From positions 310,001-374,000 of the forward strand of contig JAITYX010000102.1 in the NCBI GenBank assembly GCA_021018815.1: a stretch of DNA of 64,000 bases. The letters are read 5' to 3'. Positions within the stretch are counted from its first letter, which is position 1, and each line of letters opens with the position of its first letter. Below the pieces are notes generated by a model. That model did no database searches, was not told the DNA's origin, and saw nothing but the letters and a program-made list of their open reading frames with translations. The stretch is from Talinum fruticosum. Its lineage: Eukaryota > Streptophyta > Magnoliopsida > Caryophyllales > Talinaceae. A program made the position numbers and the translations under genes. Below are positions 29,300 through 41,159 of this stretch, one piece after another.

Positions 29300-30240
29300 C
29301 TTGCTGATAGTTCGGTTGAGTGGGTGTTCGACACCGGAGCCACCAAGCACATCCGGTCCAACATAAGCCTTTTTCAATCCTTTGAAAAGACCAATGATGA
29401 AAACGTCTTCATGGGCAATACGCCACTGCCTCTATCCAAGGGAAAGGGAAGATTTCTATTAAACTCACTTTTGAAAAAATCCTTACCTTTACTAACGTTC
29501 TTTATGTGCCCGACTTATGTAGAAATATGATTTACGGTAATATGCTTCTTAAAGCTGTTAAAATTAGTTATTATTACTAGAAATGAGGATTTTGTGGGGA
29601 AAGAGTTTTGTAACCATTCTGGTCTTATGATTCTTGATGTTGTTTGTGATAAACTCGAATGAAAATGTTGGATGCTCTTCTGGTTATATTGTGCAATCTT
29701 TGGATTTGTGCCATACTCGATTAGGACATGTTAATGTAACTTCTATTAAAAGACTTCAACAATTAAACCTAATTCCTAATTTGACCAATAATGAATTTAC
29801 CAAATGTGAAATTTGTCGCTGAGACAAAATTTCATAAAAACCTCACCAAATCAATTAAAAGACAAACTAAACTTCTTGAATTAATCCATAGTGACTTACG
29901 AGATTTTAAAAATCACATGAGTAGAGGGGGAAAGAGATATTAATCACATTCGTAGATGACCACTCTCGATTTATCATGGTTTATCTCCTAAACACTAAAG
30001 ATGAAGTTGAAGAAATATTTTTAAAATATAAGGTTGAAGTTGAAAATCAACTAGACAGAAAAATTAAAAGATTAAGAAGTGATAGAGGAGGAGAATATGA
30101 TCCCACATCTTTGAAAAAATTCTATGAAGAAAATGGAATAATTCACGAAAGAACAACTCCTTATGAACCACTACAAAATGGCATAGCCGAACGAAAAATA
30201 GAAGAAAAATATGATGAACGCTATGTTGATTAGTTCTAGT
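29300..30240 (+). pseudogene. Element C protease and integrase
   Basis: Protease catalytic DTGA at 29330-29341. The GAG-pre-integrase HHCC region includes CHTRLGHVNVTSIKRLQQLN and CEICR (29705-29820). The integrase core has FVDDHSRF (about 29950), RSDRGGEY (about 30080) and PLQNGIAERK (30170-30200), the D, D and E region. Stops and frameshifts occur at 29530, 29820 and 30232. Confidence 0.85.
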
Positions 30241-30394
30241 TTACCGGATAATATGTGAGGGAACCCTATCTTCTTGCCATCTACTTAATTGCGTACCTCA
30301 TAAAAAATTAGACAAAACCCCTTATGAACTTTGGAAAGGTTACCCACCTAACTTAAAATTCTTAAAAGTATGGGGGTGTCTTGCTCGAGTAGGA

Positions 30395-31720
30395 TTGTCG
30401 GATTTTAAAAGAAATAAAATCGGACCAAAAACTGTTGATGCATTATTGATTGGATATGCTTATCAAAGTGCTGCATACAAATTTATTACTAAAGGTGTCA
30501 ATGGGTCTTATATGAATGGTAATATTATGGAAGCTAGAGATGTTGAGTTCTTTGAACATGTATTCCCATTGAAATGTGCATCTCATGATCTATCTGCATC
30601 TTTTACATGTATTGCATCTTCAACTCCTCAATATGTTGAACATGATAATGAACCTAGAAGTAAAAGACCTATAAAATAATTTTCTTTTGGTCTTGATTTT
30701 ATTATTGCTTTCTTGACTGAGCATGATATTCTATGTGATGAACTTGTTTATGTGTATATCATTGAAGAAGATCCTAAAACTTATGATGAAGCAATGAAAT
30801 CTGTTGATGCAATATTTTGGAAAGAAGCTATCAATAATGAACTTGAGTCTATACTTAGTAACAGAACATGGATTTTAATCGATCTTCCTAGAGGCTGTAA
30901 ACCTCTTGAAAGTAAATGGGTATTTAAGAAAAAACTCAAGGCTAATGGATCAATTGATAAATATAAAGCTACACTAGTGGTTAAGGGCTATAATCAGAAA
31001 AAGGAGATTGATTACTTTGATTACTTACTCTCCGGTAACTAAGATTGCCACCATTAGAGCTTTAATTGCTATTGCTTCAATTCATGATTTGTAGTGCATC
31101 AAATGGATGTTAAAACCGCTTTTCTAAATGGACATTCAGATGAAGAAATATACATGGAACAACCTGAATATTTTATTGTGCATGGTCACGAAAACAAAGT
31201 TTGTAAACTAGTTGAATCATTATATGGACTAAAATAGGCTCCTAAACAATGGTATGAGAAATTTGATAGTACTATCACTCGCCTTTGGATTTATTTCTAA
31301 AAGCTGATACTTGTGTATATTTTAAGCATGACTCTAATGGATGTGTAATAATTTTCTTATACGTGGATGACATGCTTATCTTTGGCACAAAACATGAATG
31401 TCGTAAATGAAGTTAAAACCTTTCTAAGTTCCAAATTTGAAATGAAAGATCTAGGTGAGGTTGATGTGATTTTAGGAGTTAAAATTAAAAGAACTCCGGA
31501 GGGAATAAGTTTAAACCAATCTCATTACATTGAGAAAGTACTTAGAAAATTTAACTCATTCGATGTGGAACCTGTAAGAACACCTTATAATGCTAGTATG
31601 CATTTAAAGAAGCATAAAGGTACTCTTGTGTGTCAATTTGAATATGCTAAAGTTGTTGGTAGTGTTATATTTCTCATGAATTACACTAGGCTTGACATTG
31701 CATATGCTTGTCAGTAGACT
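30395..31720 (+). pseudogene. Element C reverse transcriptase
   Basis: LESKWVFKKKLKANGSIDKY (about 30907-30965), QMDVKTAFLNGH (about 31100-31135), and an intact YVDD box at 31360-31371. LGEVDVILGVKIKRTPEGIS follows at about 31452-31510. A stop in the LYGLK region (31236) and frameshifts interrupt it. Confidence 0.85.
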
Positions 31721-31802
31721 TAGCGAGATACACTCATAATCTAAATAATGAACATTGGAATGCTTTGCGAAGATTGCTTAAGTACTTGAAAGGTACTATG
31801 AA

Positions 31803-32312
31803 TTGGTGTTTTCTTTTAGTAAAACTCCCTCTGTGCTAGAAGGATATACTGATGGTAACTGGGTGTCCGATAATGATGAGATCAACTCAACTAGTGGTTA
31901 TGTATTTACCCTACCTGGTTGTGCTATATCTTGGAAATCTTCTAAGAAATCTTGTAATACTATGTCTACTATAGAGTATGAGTTTATTGCCCTTGAAACG
32001 GTAGGTCGCGAGGCTGACTGGTTGAGAAACCTCGTTAGCAGACATTCCTCTGTAGGGAAACCAGCTCCTTCTATTGCTTTGCATTGTGACAACCATGTAG
32101 GTATCGCAATGGCTAGAAATAAAGCCTTCATTGGAAAGAAAAGGTACATTTGCCTTAGACATAAGGTTGTCAAGGAGCTCTTAGAGTATGGTGTGACATC
32201 ACTAGACTACGCAAAGTTCAAGAAAAATTATGTGGATCCGTTTACAAAAGGCCTTTGTAAGAAAATAATCATAGACACATCAAGGGGTATGGAATTGAGA
32301 CCCATTGATTGA
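31803..32312 (+). pseudogene. Element C RNase H
   Basis: An open 169-codon stretch with [28 protein letters not shown] and [11 protein letters not shown], the D, E catalytic segments of copia RNase H, ending [11 protein letters not shown]. Best preserved part of the element. Confidence 0.85.
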
Positions 32313-32848
32313 TTCATGATGGTGGATCCCCACTTAGCCGAAAGGCAAGTTCCAGTGGTACTAATGAAGCCATTAATGATTTTGTAGCACCCTTTGTATC
32401 CCTCCCTATGGTGTGTATAGGTGCTTGCTACAATGATTATCTAGGTTGAGCTTTAGCTCTTAATGAATTCATATCCATTAAATTGGAGGTGTAAAGTAGA
32501 ACACACTTGATGAATTCACCTACGTGAGATGTGGAAGTATGGCTGCTTCCTATGGAGACCGATGGGTCCATCTCCTAACACATCCATGAAAACCAGGCTG
32601 GGTGTATGGCCATTATAAGGCGCCAATCGTAGAGCACAAAATGACTTTTGAGATTATTGTGTGACCAAGTAGCGGATTTACAACTTCCTACCGAGTTCCG
32701 GACTTAGTTCACTTGGTAGGGTGTTTAATTCAAGCTTGTTATCACTAAGTGTTAATTCAAATCACAAGATATTAAGACTTATGCATTGATATCTCTCTTT
32801 GCCCAAATCAAGTGTTTTCGAAAATGAACTTTGAACCTCCGTGGGGAT

Positions 32849-33584
32849 TTTTGGGAAAGTTTCAAAGTTTTGGAGACTTTTGTGTATAGAAACTCTTGAG
32901 TAGTTTTCACTACTTTTTATACTTGGGTTTTTCCAAGTGTCTTTGAAGAAGAAACCAAGGGTGAGTTTGGCATACTACACACGCGTGCGCACCTCGCCGC
33001 CGTTCGTGCAGTCAGGCCGGCGGGCCGGGCCGGTTGAGTGTGTGGGTTGGGTCTTAATCTTTTTACTGAAATTTCATTTTAAAGTGTCGGAAATTGTTCC
33101 CAACAACTATATTTGACTAATTTAAATGTTTCCGCTATTTACAAAACTTCATTAGTTTACGAAGGTGATTTGCGATCTTCCAAAACTGATTTTGTGCTTA
33201 TCAAAACTCGTGATTTTCCAAGGCAAGACACTTGCTTCTTTGTGCTGCTATAAAAGGGGTTCTTCTTCTAGTTTGAAAAATATAGAAATCTCTCTACTCT
33301 CCTCTCTTTTTTTCCTCCTTCTCTTCTCTACAAGATGTTTCATTTTTGGGCATGGTCATTTAGCTTCATCTCGGGTTATTAAGAGTGTATGAGAAATCCC
33401 AAAACTGTGTAATCATGGGGAATGGTTGCCATCAAAGAGTTTGCATCCCTGCTCAGGCGAAATCACTTTCAGAACAATGGATTTCTCTACGCCACGGTGA
33501 ATCCATTTCGTCTCTCTTTTTCCCCATTCGGCTCAAAATAAGATCTCTCAATTTTTTGCTAAGATTGTGCTCTTATTTCCAACA
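32849..33584 (+). repeat. Element C 3' LTR
   Basis: Preceded by the purine tract GTGGGGA. Begins TTTTGGGAAAG (terminal TGTT degraded) and ends CTTATTTCCAACA. Contains a GC-rich island near 32985-33035. Confidence 0.85.
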
Positions 33585-34466
33585 ATGTTTTCATTGAGGC
33601 ATTCCCTCTTCTTTCATATTTACTTTGAGACTAACCTCTACATATATTAGCAACAAGGAGTAAATGATCAAAGGAATTGTCATACTAAACCCGGACTAAG
33701 GTAGATATTGAGGGTTAAATCAACAAATAAACATATGACGTTTTAAGTTTCACCCCTTTTTTTCCTCGTTTTCTTCTTCTAACTATTTGATCCTTTTATT
33801 ATGTAATTTTCCCTTTCACTTTAGCTTCTTGTATGTAAAATTACATATTTAAGAAGCGATCACATAAGGTTTATAGGTTTCCTTTTATTTCTCTCTGTTT
33901 TTCTCTTATTAATTTAAGCAAAGTGGTAACCAAAGAACTGAATGCTTAAAAAGAATGAAGATTTTAATTTGCATTGACTCTTACATGGAATTGAAATAGG
34001 TTTTTGTTCAATCTAATATCATTAATTAGTAGATATTATTTTCACTCCTAAAGCTATCTCAAAGACAAATGCTAGCGAGTTGTAGTTAATCCCCATTCGG
34101 GATAACAATGATTAATGAAAATAAGGTTTCTAAAAGTATAACGCCGACTCTACTTGTAATAGCAAAACAACTTGCTCTTTTCTAGACAAGTACCCATAGC
34201 TTAAGAGGAATCGCACACGAGGGGTTTCCTTAAGTTTTAGACCTCTTGTATACCAAATGTAAGGGTACCAAGTGCCCCTTAATTGCTTAGGGTTTCTGGG
34301 TACTAATAGGCTTGGGTACGGAGTGCCCATTTGGTCGTTTGGGCACCTCTCGGGTACCAAACAAAGGGGATATTGTGCCCCTTAGCTTCTTACAGGTCAA
34401 TCGAGTACCGAGCGTCTGCAGGATCTTTCGAGGTCTATAGTGAAACTAAACTCATTGAGACTAAAT

Positions 34467-34660
34467 GGTGTAGCACTTATGTATCAAATGCTCCGAGGCA
34501 TCAAGCGCTCTCTAATCCTTAAGGTTAAAAGATGTAGCGCTTGGGTATCAAACGTCTTGGGTACTCAAGCACTCCCTAGCCCCTTTGGGTTAAACGGTGA
34601 AGCATATAAGTATCGAATGCTTTTGGGTACTAAGCAATACCTAGCCCCTTAGGGTTAAAA
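34467..34660. repeat. Three 64-65-bp tandem units
   Basis: Units at 34467-34530, 34531-34595 and 34596-34660 share the pattern GTGTAGC..GTATCAAA..GGGTACT..AAGC..CCTAGCCCC..GGTTAAA, with considerable divergence between them. Confidence 0.8.
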
Positions 34661-34881
34661 AGTGGTAACCGATTCCTAATAATACATAAGTGATGTGGAA
34701 TAATCCTGAATTATCCACTTAAGATGCCACGTTAATGCTAAATTGGATCGATCGCGCCTAATTACACATTGGGCCTAATGAGGAGCAACTCACTAAATAA
34801 AAGGTAAAACCAAGATTGTTGGTGAAATACTCATTTTACCCCTTAACACCCTACCTGGCCCGGGTTGGCATATTACATGCC

Positions 34882-34903
34882 GGGGTTCCCCAAGAGGAAC
34901 CCC
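34882..34903. repeat. Short hairpin
   Basis: GGGGTTCC and GGAACCCC form an 8-bp perfect stem with a 6-base loop. Confidence 0.7.
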
Positions 34904-35062
34904 TAAGGCTACTTAAGATCTTAACTTAGGTTTACCGACTTTCTCTTAGATTGGAGGAAGCGTCTATATTTCCAAAGCTTTCCCAAAAATTCGTCGAGTT
35001 TCCTCTTTAATATAGCTAATCACATAGGCTAAAAGCCTTGACCTCGCACAAAACAAATTCAT

Positions 35063-35128
35063 AAACTCAACGAGCCACACGCTCGGAGTATCCATAACAC
35101 AAACTCAATGAGCCACATGCTCGGAGTA
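35063..35128. repeat. Direct duplication of a 28-bp unit
   Basis: AAACTCAACGAGCCACACGC and what follows at 35063-35090 recurs at 35101-35128 with two C/T changes; 10 bp separate the copies. Confidence 0.8.
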
Positions 35129-35763
35129 AACACATTTGTCTTTCATATACATAATCAAAACTTAAGTTTGACATACAACGGATCTTTACAAACCTGAAAA
35201 CACAACACTAGTAGCAAGTCCGGGAGTCTCCTATCCTTTAGTCGACTTCTTCGAAAACCACAAGCAACTCCAGGGAGTCTAACTTCACGTAATCGAAAAT
35301 GTTGGTGAGGTCTGTTACACTTTGCACATTAATTCATTTGCAATCACACGTAAGTTCAACATTCATCAATAACATACAATTCAGGATGTACATGCTCAAG
35401 ATATATAACATACATGACTTACCGAAGTTACTTGGCTGATATGGACACATAACATCATATATTCATGAATTCAACTAATACATACTTTATTAAATCTTTC
35501 TATGCAAATACGTCATATAATCATTCATCATGTAAGTCATTCATGACGTAAATCATTCATATCATTTCATATGAAAACAAGATTCATTCTTCTTCTTGAG
35601 CTCATTCGTATATTCAATCATGATATAAATAATTTATTCTTTCTTTCTTTCTTGTTCATCGTGCATGATCATTCATTTCTTTGTGTGATAATTCTTGATT
35701 CAAGTCATATTCATTCGAATGGAAGGAAGATTTATGACATGCTCTAAAGACCTAGTTCTTTAA

Positions 35764-35825
35764 TTCTTGGAGCCAAAACAATTCGTGGGCTCGGTTCTTG
35801 GAGGCAAAACAATTTGTGGCCTCGC
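35764..35825. repeat. Tandem duplication of a 31-bp unit
   Basis: TTCTTGGAGCCAAAACAATT and its continuation (35764-35794) is repeated at 35795-35825 with a few changes. Further CGTGG-containing echoes follow to about 35930. Confidence 0.75.
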
Positions 35826-36136
35826 ACTCGAAGGATGCATACTGTCAAGAATTCGTGGAAGTAATTCAATTCGTGGCTTTAGTTTGACGAGACACTTCTA
35901 TGGCCATAGCTTCAAAGGGTACTTTAATTTGTGGGGTCTTAGATCAATAACACAATCCTTTTTTCCTTCTTTAGTTGTTTATATTTCTTATTTTCTTATT
36001 ATTTTCTTATTACTTACATCTACCGACAAGATACACTTAATTCATATAAAATCATGCTCAATAACTTCTTAAGTAACATCTTCACAACTAGTAATTCACG
36101 TAAACAAGTTCAAACTCAAGTACAATTAATATAACT

Positions 36137-37735
36137 TGAAGACTCATACTTTAAACTTACACTTTTCCGAGTTCCATCGAGGAATCGGGTATAAGACTTC
36201 ATCTCTTATAGGGTTTTCATTTCAAGTCATTCCATGTGCCTTAGAAACTTTTCCGAGTGATATAGCATTTTCTCCGAGTGTTATAGAAGCGATTATATAT
36301 GTTTACGCGTGACTCGACCGACTCGTAAAGCATACTTGTACTTACCACTTCACACTCGGTTCCGAGTCACTCAACACTCGGATATTTCACATGTTCAAAC
36401 ACTCTATTTCTCGAGCATAAAACTCGAGTCCGACTTCATGTTCCGGGAATTAAATTGTTACTTTACTATTCCAAGTCGAGCATATTTAGTTTGAACTTTG
36501 TTTAGTCTAGATCAAGTCTGTTTGGTTTGATCTTCCTCTTTGACTTGATTATCATCTAGACTCGACTAAGATGGAATTTTGAGTATCATGGATATTAGAC
36601 TCAGAAAATTCCATTCCTTTTCCGACTCGGATAATTAGTCACTTAATTATCTTAACTATATTATTATCTATGTCCGATCTTGGACCAAAGTATTTTTTAC
36701 TTTGAGAACCAAATTGATTTACTTTCGTAGGTTATTCAAACGAGGCTATCCTAATTTTGAATTGCAAAAGGAACTGGCTTCAAAACGTCATATCACCGAG
36801 CAGACAAGGCTTTTTCCGCCTCGACCTAGCCCCGGACTACTGTGTCAAGGTTGTCTGTTTCCAAAACTAGAAACACTAAGCTCAACGGTGGTTTCCACCT
36901 TATTCTTCAAGACACCACCAGTGGTTTTGGGATTTTCAAAGGAGTCAAGAGCCGTTGCCCAACGTTCATATCTCAACGGATATTTTCCGAGTGACTCGGA
37001 AAATTCATTACAACGGTCACAATGGACTTCTAGTCGGAAGATGGACACAACGGCTAAGCTGCTTGGTCATCTATAAATAGAAGCCATCCTTCAAGACAAG
37101 GAGATTGCTAAACCAATTTTTAATACACATACTTGAGCTAAAATCATTGTATTCATTCTCAATCTTCTACTTACAACTCCAATTCCGTATTTATTATTTC
37201 TCTTAGTTGTAAGGTCTTGTACTCGATTACAAACAATCTCTTTCTTACTCTCTAAGTAAGGTCTCTTGACTGAGCTGTAAGGGTTAACTCAGCTCGGTTG
37301 TCCCTAATTGTAAGGGTGATCTCGGTTAGGAAGTACTAGATCGGATAAAGGAATTTCGAGTTTAGGAAAAACTTGTAAGGAGTTGTCTAAACGAGCAACT
37401 CAGGTTGAGTCGGTCTACCGAATTTTGTGGACTCAAAATAGTGGATTTGACTTCGTGCTAGGATTAGCACGGTCACGTGGTTTTCTGCCCCATGAGGGTT
37501 TCCACGTACTTTCGAGTTATTATTTTTCGAGTGCATTCTAGACTCGAGACAGTTTTAAAGTTCATGTAATCTGTTTCTTTACTCTTCACTCGAATTACGA
37601 GTTAGTGATTTTCCGAGTTTATCCTTGCCTCTCTCTCACCTCGGATTCATATCTATTTTAAATTTCAAGCAAATCCCATCATCACCTTATTCACCCCCTC
37701 TAGGGTGACTTAGTCTCTCCAAGAGCAAACCTTCA
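36137..37735 (+). repeat. Element A 5' LTR
   Basis: 1599 bp, TGAAGACTC to AACCTTCA, with a TATA box TATAAATA at 37072-37079. It matches 44726-46308 with differences every few tens of bases. Confidence 0.95.
37072..37079 (+). promoter_or_regulatory. Element A LTR TATA box
   Basis: TATAAATA in the context CATCTATAAATAGAAGCC, conserved in every LTR copy of this family in the window. Confidence 0.8.
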
Positions 37736-37737
37736 AT

Positions 37738-37747
37738 TGGTATCGAG
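37738..37747 (+). other. Element A primer-binding site
   Basis: TGGTATCGAG two bases after the LTR end. Initiator tRNA-Met type, with one base missing relative to the usual TGGTATCAGAG. Confidence 0.75.
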
Positions 37748-37793
37748 TCTAGCCTTTCGAAAGGATCTAACCATCCAAAGGTTTAAAGATAAA

Positions 37794-39280
37794 ATGGCTC
37801 GGAACAACGGAGAGTTCGATGAAGGAAGATCTTCAAGCGGACCACCAAAATTCAAAGGATCTAACTTCGTGTACTAGAAGAAACTCATGGAATGTTTCCT
37901 GCTGGATCACAACGAGGATGTACGGAACATTATGGAAGTAGGCAACTACATTCCCATGAAGATGGAAGAAACAAGACTCGTACCCAAGACAAAGGCCGAG
38001 TTCACTCGCTGATGAAGTTGAGAAGTTCAAAAGAACTTCAAGGTAATGAACATTCTGATGCGCGCCATCGGCTTAGAAGAATACAACCGAGTGTCTGCCT
38101 GTGATACAGCCAAAGAAGTATGGGACACACTCGGTCAACACTTACGAAGGCACAAGCCGAGTCGGACAAGCGAAGATAAGCCAATATATTCATAAGTATG
38201 AGTCGTTCAAGATGGAGCCAAAAGAAAACATCACTCGGATGTTCATTCGCTTACTCGAGATTAGCAACAATCTCAAATCTCTGGGTAAAAAGATTTCCCA
38301 TGAGGAAATGCGCGAAAGATACTCGAAGCCTACCCAAGAAAAGATAGGGTCCCAAAGTGACAGCTATTGAAGAGGCTCAAAACTTGTCTCCACTAAAACC
38401 GGACGAACTCATTGGGAAGCTTCTCACCCATGAGATCCACCTGGAAGAGGAGGATGCAGAGGTCAACACCAAAAAGAACATTGTGCTGAGAGCCTCGAAA
38501 CTATAGAAGCGAGATCCGAGTTCTTTTGACTCGAAGAAGATCCCATGACACTTATCGCTAGAGGCTTCAAGAGAATGACGAAGCACAAGAGATGGGATAA
38601 GAAGCCAAAAGAAGAGTTCTACAAGAAAGACAAGAAGGATAGAAAAGGTAAATACTCTTCCCTTCAAAGTTATCTTTGATTAAGAATTCCGTCTGTTTTG
38701 AATGTGGCGAGCAAGGAACATATAGTCAAGGACTGTCCCAAGAGAAAAAGGGACGAGAAGAAAGAAAAAGGCTATGATGGCCACATGGAGAGACGAGGAC
38801 TTATCAGAAGATGACAAGGACTTAGATGACTCAAAGTGTCCGATGGCACTTTCCAGACTCGAAGTGGAAACAGAGTCGGACACGGATCAATCGGACAATG
38901 AGGAAGCAAATCCTCAAGAGGTAATTGAATACTTTCTCAAATTTTCCAAAGTTGATTTAGCCAAGTATATTTTCACTTTGGAAGAGAAGTCCAATTCGAT
39001 TCTTCTCATTTTAAAGAACAACTTAAGTCAATTTCTTCGAGAGCATTTCTTGTAAAAATGAGTTGGAAAAACCGAGACTCGACACTCGGAGAACTCAAGA
39101 CTAGTGTTAAATCCAATAAGGCCGAGTCCGAGTTACTCGGAAAAGAAAATGAGCAACTAAAGCAAAAGCTCAACGAGTCTCAAGATCTTGTTTTAAAGTT
39201 TACTCAACGTCGAAGAACCTTGATATGCTCTTGGGATCTCAATGTGTCTCCTTCGAAAAGAAGGTCTTGGTTTTAACAAA
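37794..39280 (+). pseudogene. Element A gag
   Basis: Starts MARNNGEFDEGRSS at 37794 and meets a stop at about 37875. Further frames carry NYIPMKME, VWDTLG-like, SQYIHKYESFKMEPKENITR, FIRLLEISNNLKSLGKK and DELIGKLLTHEIHLEEEDAE-like segments of a UBN2 gag. A damaged zinc knuckle (CFECGEQG) lies at about 38697-38720, followed by an acidic segment and a Lys/Glu coiled-coil-like stretch (39060-39210). Confidence 0.85.
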
Positions 39281-39639
39281 GAGGAGGAATCTAATTCCTA
39301 CTCGGATCTTTTGAAAAGGATTCTAGAACTGTAAAGTTCGGGAAGGCTGAGCACGGTCCTATTCATAAAAATGAAAGAAGGATTGAGCCCGGACTAGCTT
39401 ACGGAAGAAAATCATCTCCACCAGTTCATAAGAGAAAAGTTTTTCAAAAGAAAGAGACACATACTCGGTTCTCTAAGTGGAAGACTCAGAATCGAGTAAA
39501 CCCAAAGTCATTCAAATCTGGGTTCCAAAAACCTTCTTCCTCGAAAAGGACCATAGTAAAGGGTGTTACTTGGGTTCGTTAGAGGAAGTGAGAAGGGTTA
39601 GTTTGTCTCTGTTTTGTAGGCCACTCGGAAAAGATCAAA

Positions 39640-40020
39640 AGGGCATTGGTACTGGACGGTGGATGCTCACGCAACATGTTAGGAGACTTAGAACTCTTTT
39701 CCGAGTTAGAAGAGTACAAAGGAGGAAAAGTCACATTTGGAGATGACAACCAAGGCAAGATAATTAGGATAGGAAAGATTGGAAAAGGAGGCAATCTGGT
39801 CAGCCCAATATACCTTGTCAAAGGGTTAAAGTACAACTCGCTTAGCATCTCTCAATCGTGTGATAAAGGTCATGAGGTAAGATTCACTCGGACCAACCGT
39901 TATATCTCTGATGATGCTACCAAAAGGATCAAGCTCTTTGGTAAGAGATCGGGTAACACTTACATTATTCCTCTTTCGACCCGAGTCGAATTTATCTTGT
40001 TTAAAAGCATCACTTCTTGA
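39640..40020 (+). pseudogene. Element A protease
   Basis: VLDGGCSRNM contains the catalytic site as D-G-G (39655-39663) instead of the D-S-G seen in element B at the same place. It is followed by VTFGDDNQGKI and VSPIYLVKGLKYNSLSISQ. Confidence 0.85.
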
Positions 40021-40965
40021 TGACTCATGGACACGACATCGTAGATTAGGTCATGTTAGCATGCATACTATTAAGAAACTGGCATCTCATGGTTTAGTCG
40101 GAGGATTGCCTAATTGTGCTTTTAAGAAAGATAAAATTTGTGAAGCATGTACAAAAGGGAAACAAGTCGGATCATCTTTCAAGTCTCTAAAGACAGTTTC
40201 CACATCCAAGGTGCTTGAAATGCTACGGATGGACTTACGTGGTGAAATCCCTGTCAAGAGTATTAGAGGAAAATCCAAGTTGGGTCTCAAACTCGGATCC
40301 AAAGAATTCGAACCGACCATGGAAGGGAGTTCGACTACCTGAACTCGCGGAGTTCTATGACAAGAATGACATCTCCTACAACTTCTCAGCACCAAGAACT
40401 CCTCAACAAAATGGAGTGGTGGAGAGAAAGAACAGAACTCTTAAAGAAATAGCTAGGACAATGATGATTGAACATAATCTACCCTACTATTTCTAGGCTG
40501 AGGCAATAAACACCGCAAATTACACCTTGAACAGATGCCTCATCGGACCCATACCGAAGAAAACACCATACCAGCTCTACAAAGGGAAGAAACCTAATAT
40601 CTCATACTTCAAACCCTTTGGATGTAAGTGTTTTGTTCACAACAATGGTAAGGATCACCTCACCAAGTTTGAAGCTCGGTCGAGATGAAGGTATTTTTCT
40701 AGGTTATTCATCTCATAGTAAGGTGTATCGCATTTTCAATAAGAGAACTAACAAAGTGGAAGAAAGCATCCATGTTGTGTTTGATGAGATTGAACAGGAA
40801 AAGCTAAGTGGATCATCATTCTCGGACTTGAAACTCAGCAGAGATGATGATTGTGATGAAAATGAGTTCATTAAGAATCAAATCTATGACACTCGGAACG
40901 GAGTGACTCAGATTGAGACAACTCAAGAACACGCTCAAAATGTTGAACAAGCCCACTCGGAATAG
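40021..40965 (+). pseudogene. Element A integrase, internally deleted
   Basis: HRRLGHVSMHTIKKLASHG and CEACTKGK give the HHCC finger. At about 40275 the sequence jumps from GGKS-type text straight to the region before the second Asp; element B has 106 bp more here, including IDDFSRFTW with the first catalytic Asp. The rest (APRTPQQNGVVERKNRTL to GYSSHSKVYRIFNKRTNKV) is recognisable. The loss also shifts the frame. Confidence 0.85.
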
Positions 40966-41159
40966 ATTTCTTCGGATCAACAAATTCAACCTACAAATCT
41001 GGTGAATCAAAGAACAGGTAGAGCATTCAAGTATGCTTCTAGTCATCCACTAGAAAACATATTATCCGATATCAACAAGTGGGGTAAGAACTCATTTCTC
41101 TCTTCGGAATTTATGTGCATTCACTGCATTCAGTTCATTAACTCGAACCTAAAAATACA

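Larger units (their letters stand above)
27708..33584 (+). mobile_element. Ty1/copia element C, degenerate
   Basis: Two direct repeats of about 736 bp (27708-28443 and 32849-33584), with TGTTGGG at the left end and CCAACA at the right end, enclose a copia-order pol: protease, integrase, reverse transcriptase, RNase H. The flanks GTGTT (27703-27707) and ATGTT (33585-33589) are a 4-of-5 target-duplication match. The end of the 5' LTR and the primer-binding site are deleted. Many stops; not autonomous. Confidence 0.85.
33585..35312. other. Unassigned LTR-like sequence
   Basis: Probably the continuation of the element interrupted by C. 34200-34420 carries repeated GGGTACC and GTGCCC motifs, then three 65-bp tandem units, a hairpin at 34882-34903 and a duplicated 28-bp unit at 35063-35128. 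No coding sequence was recognised. Confidence 0.4.
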
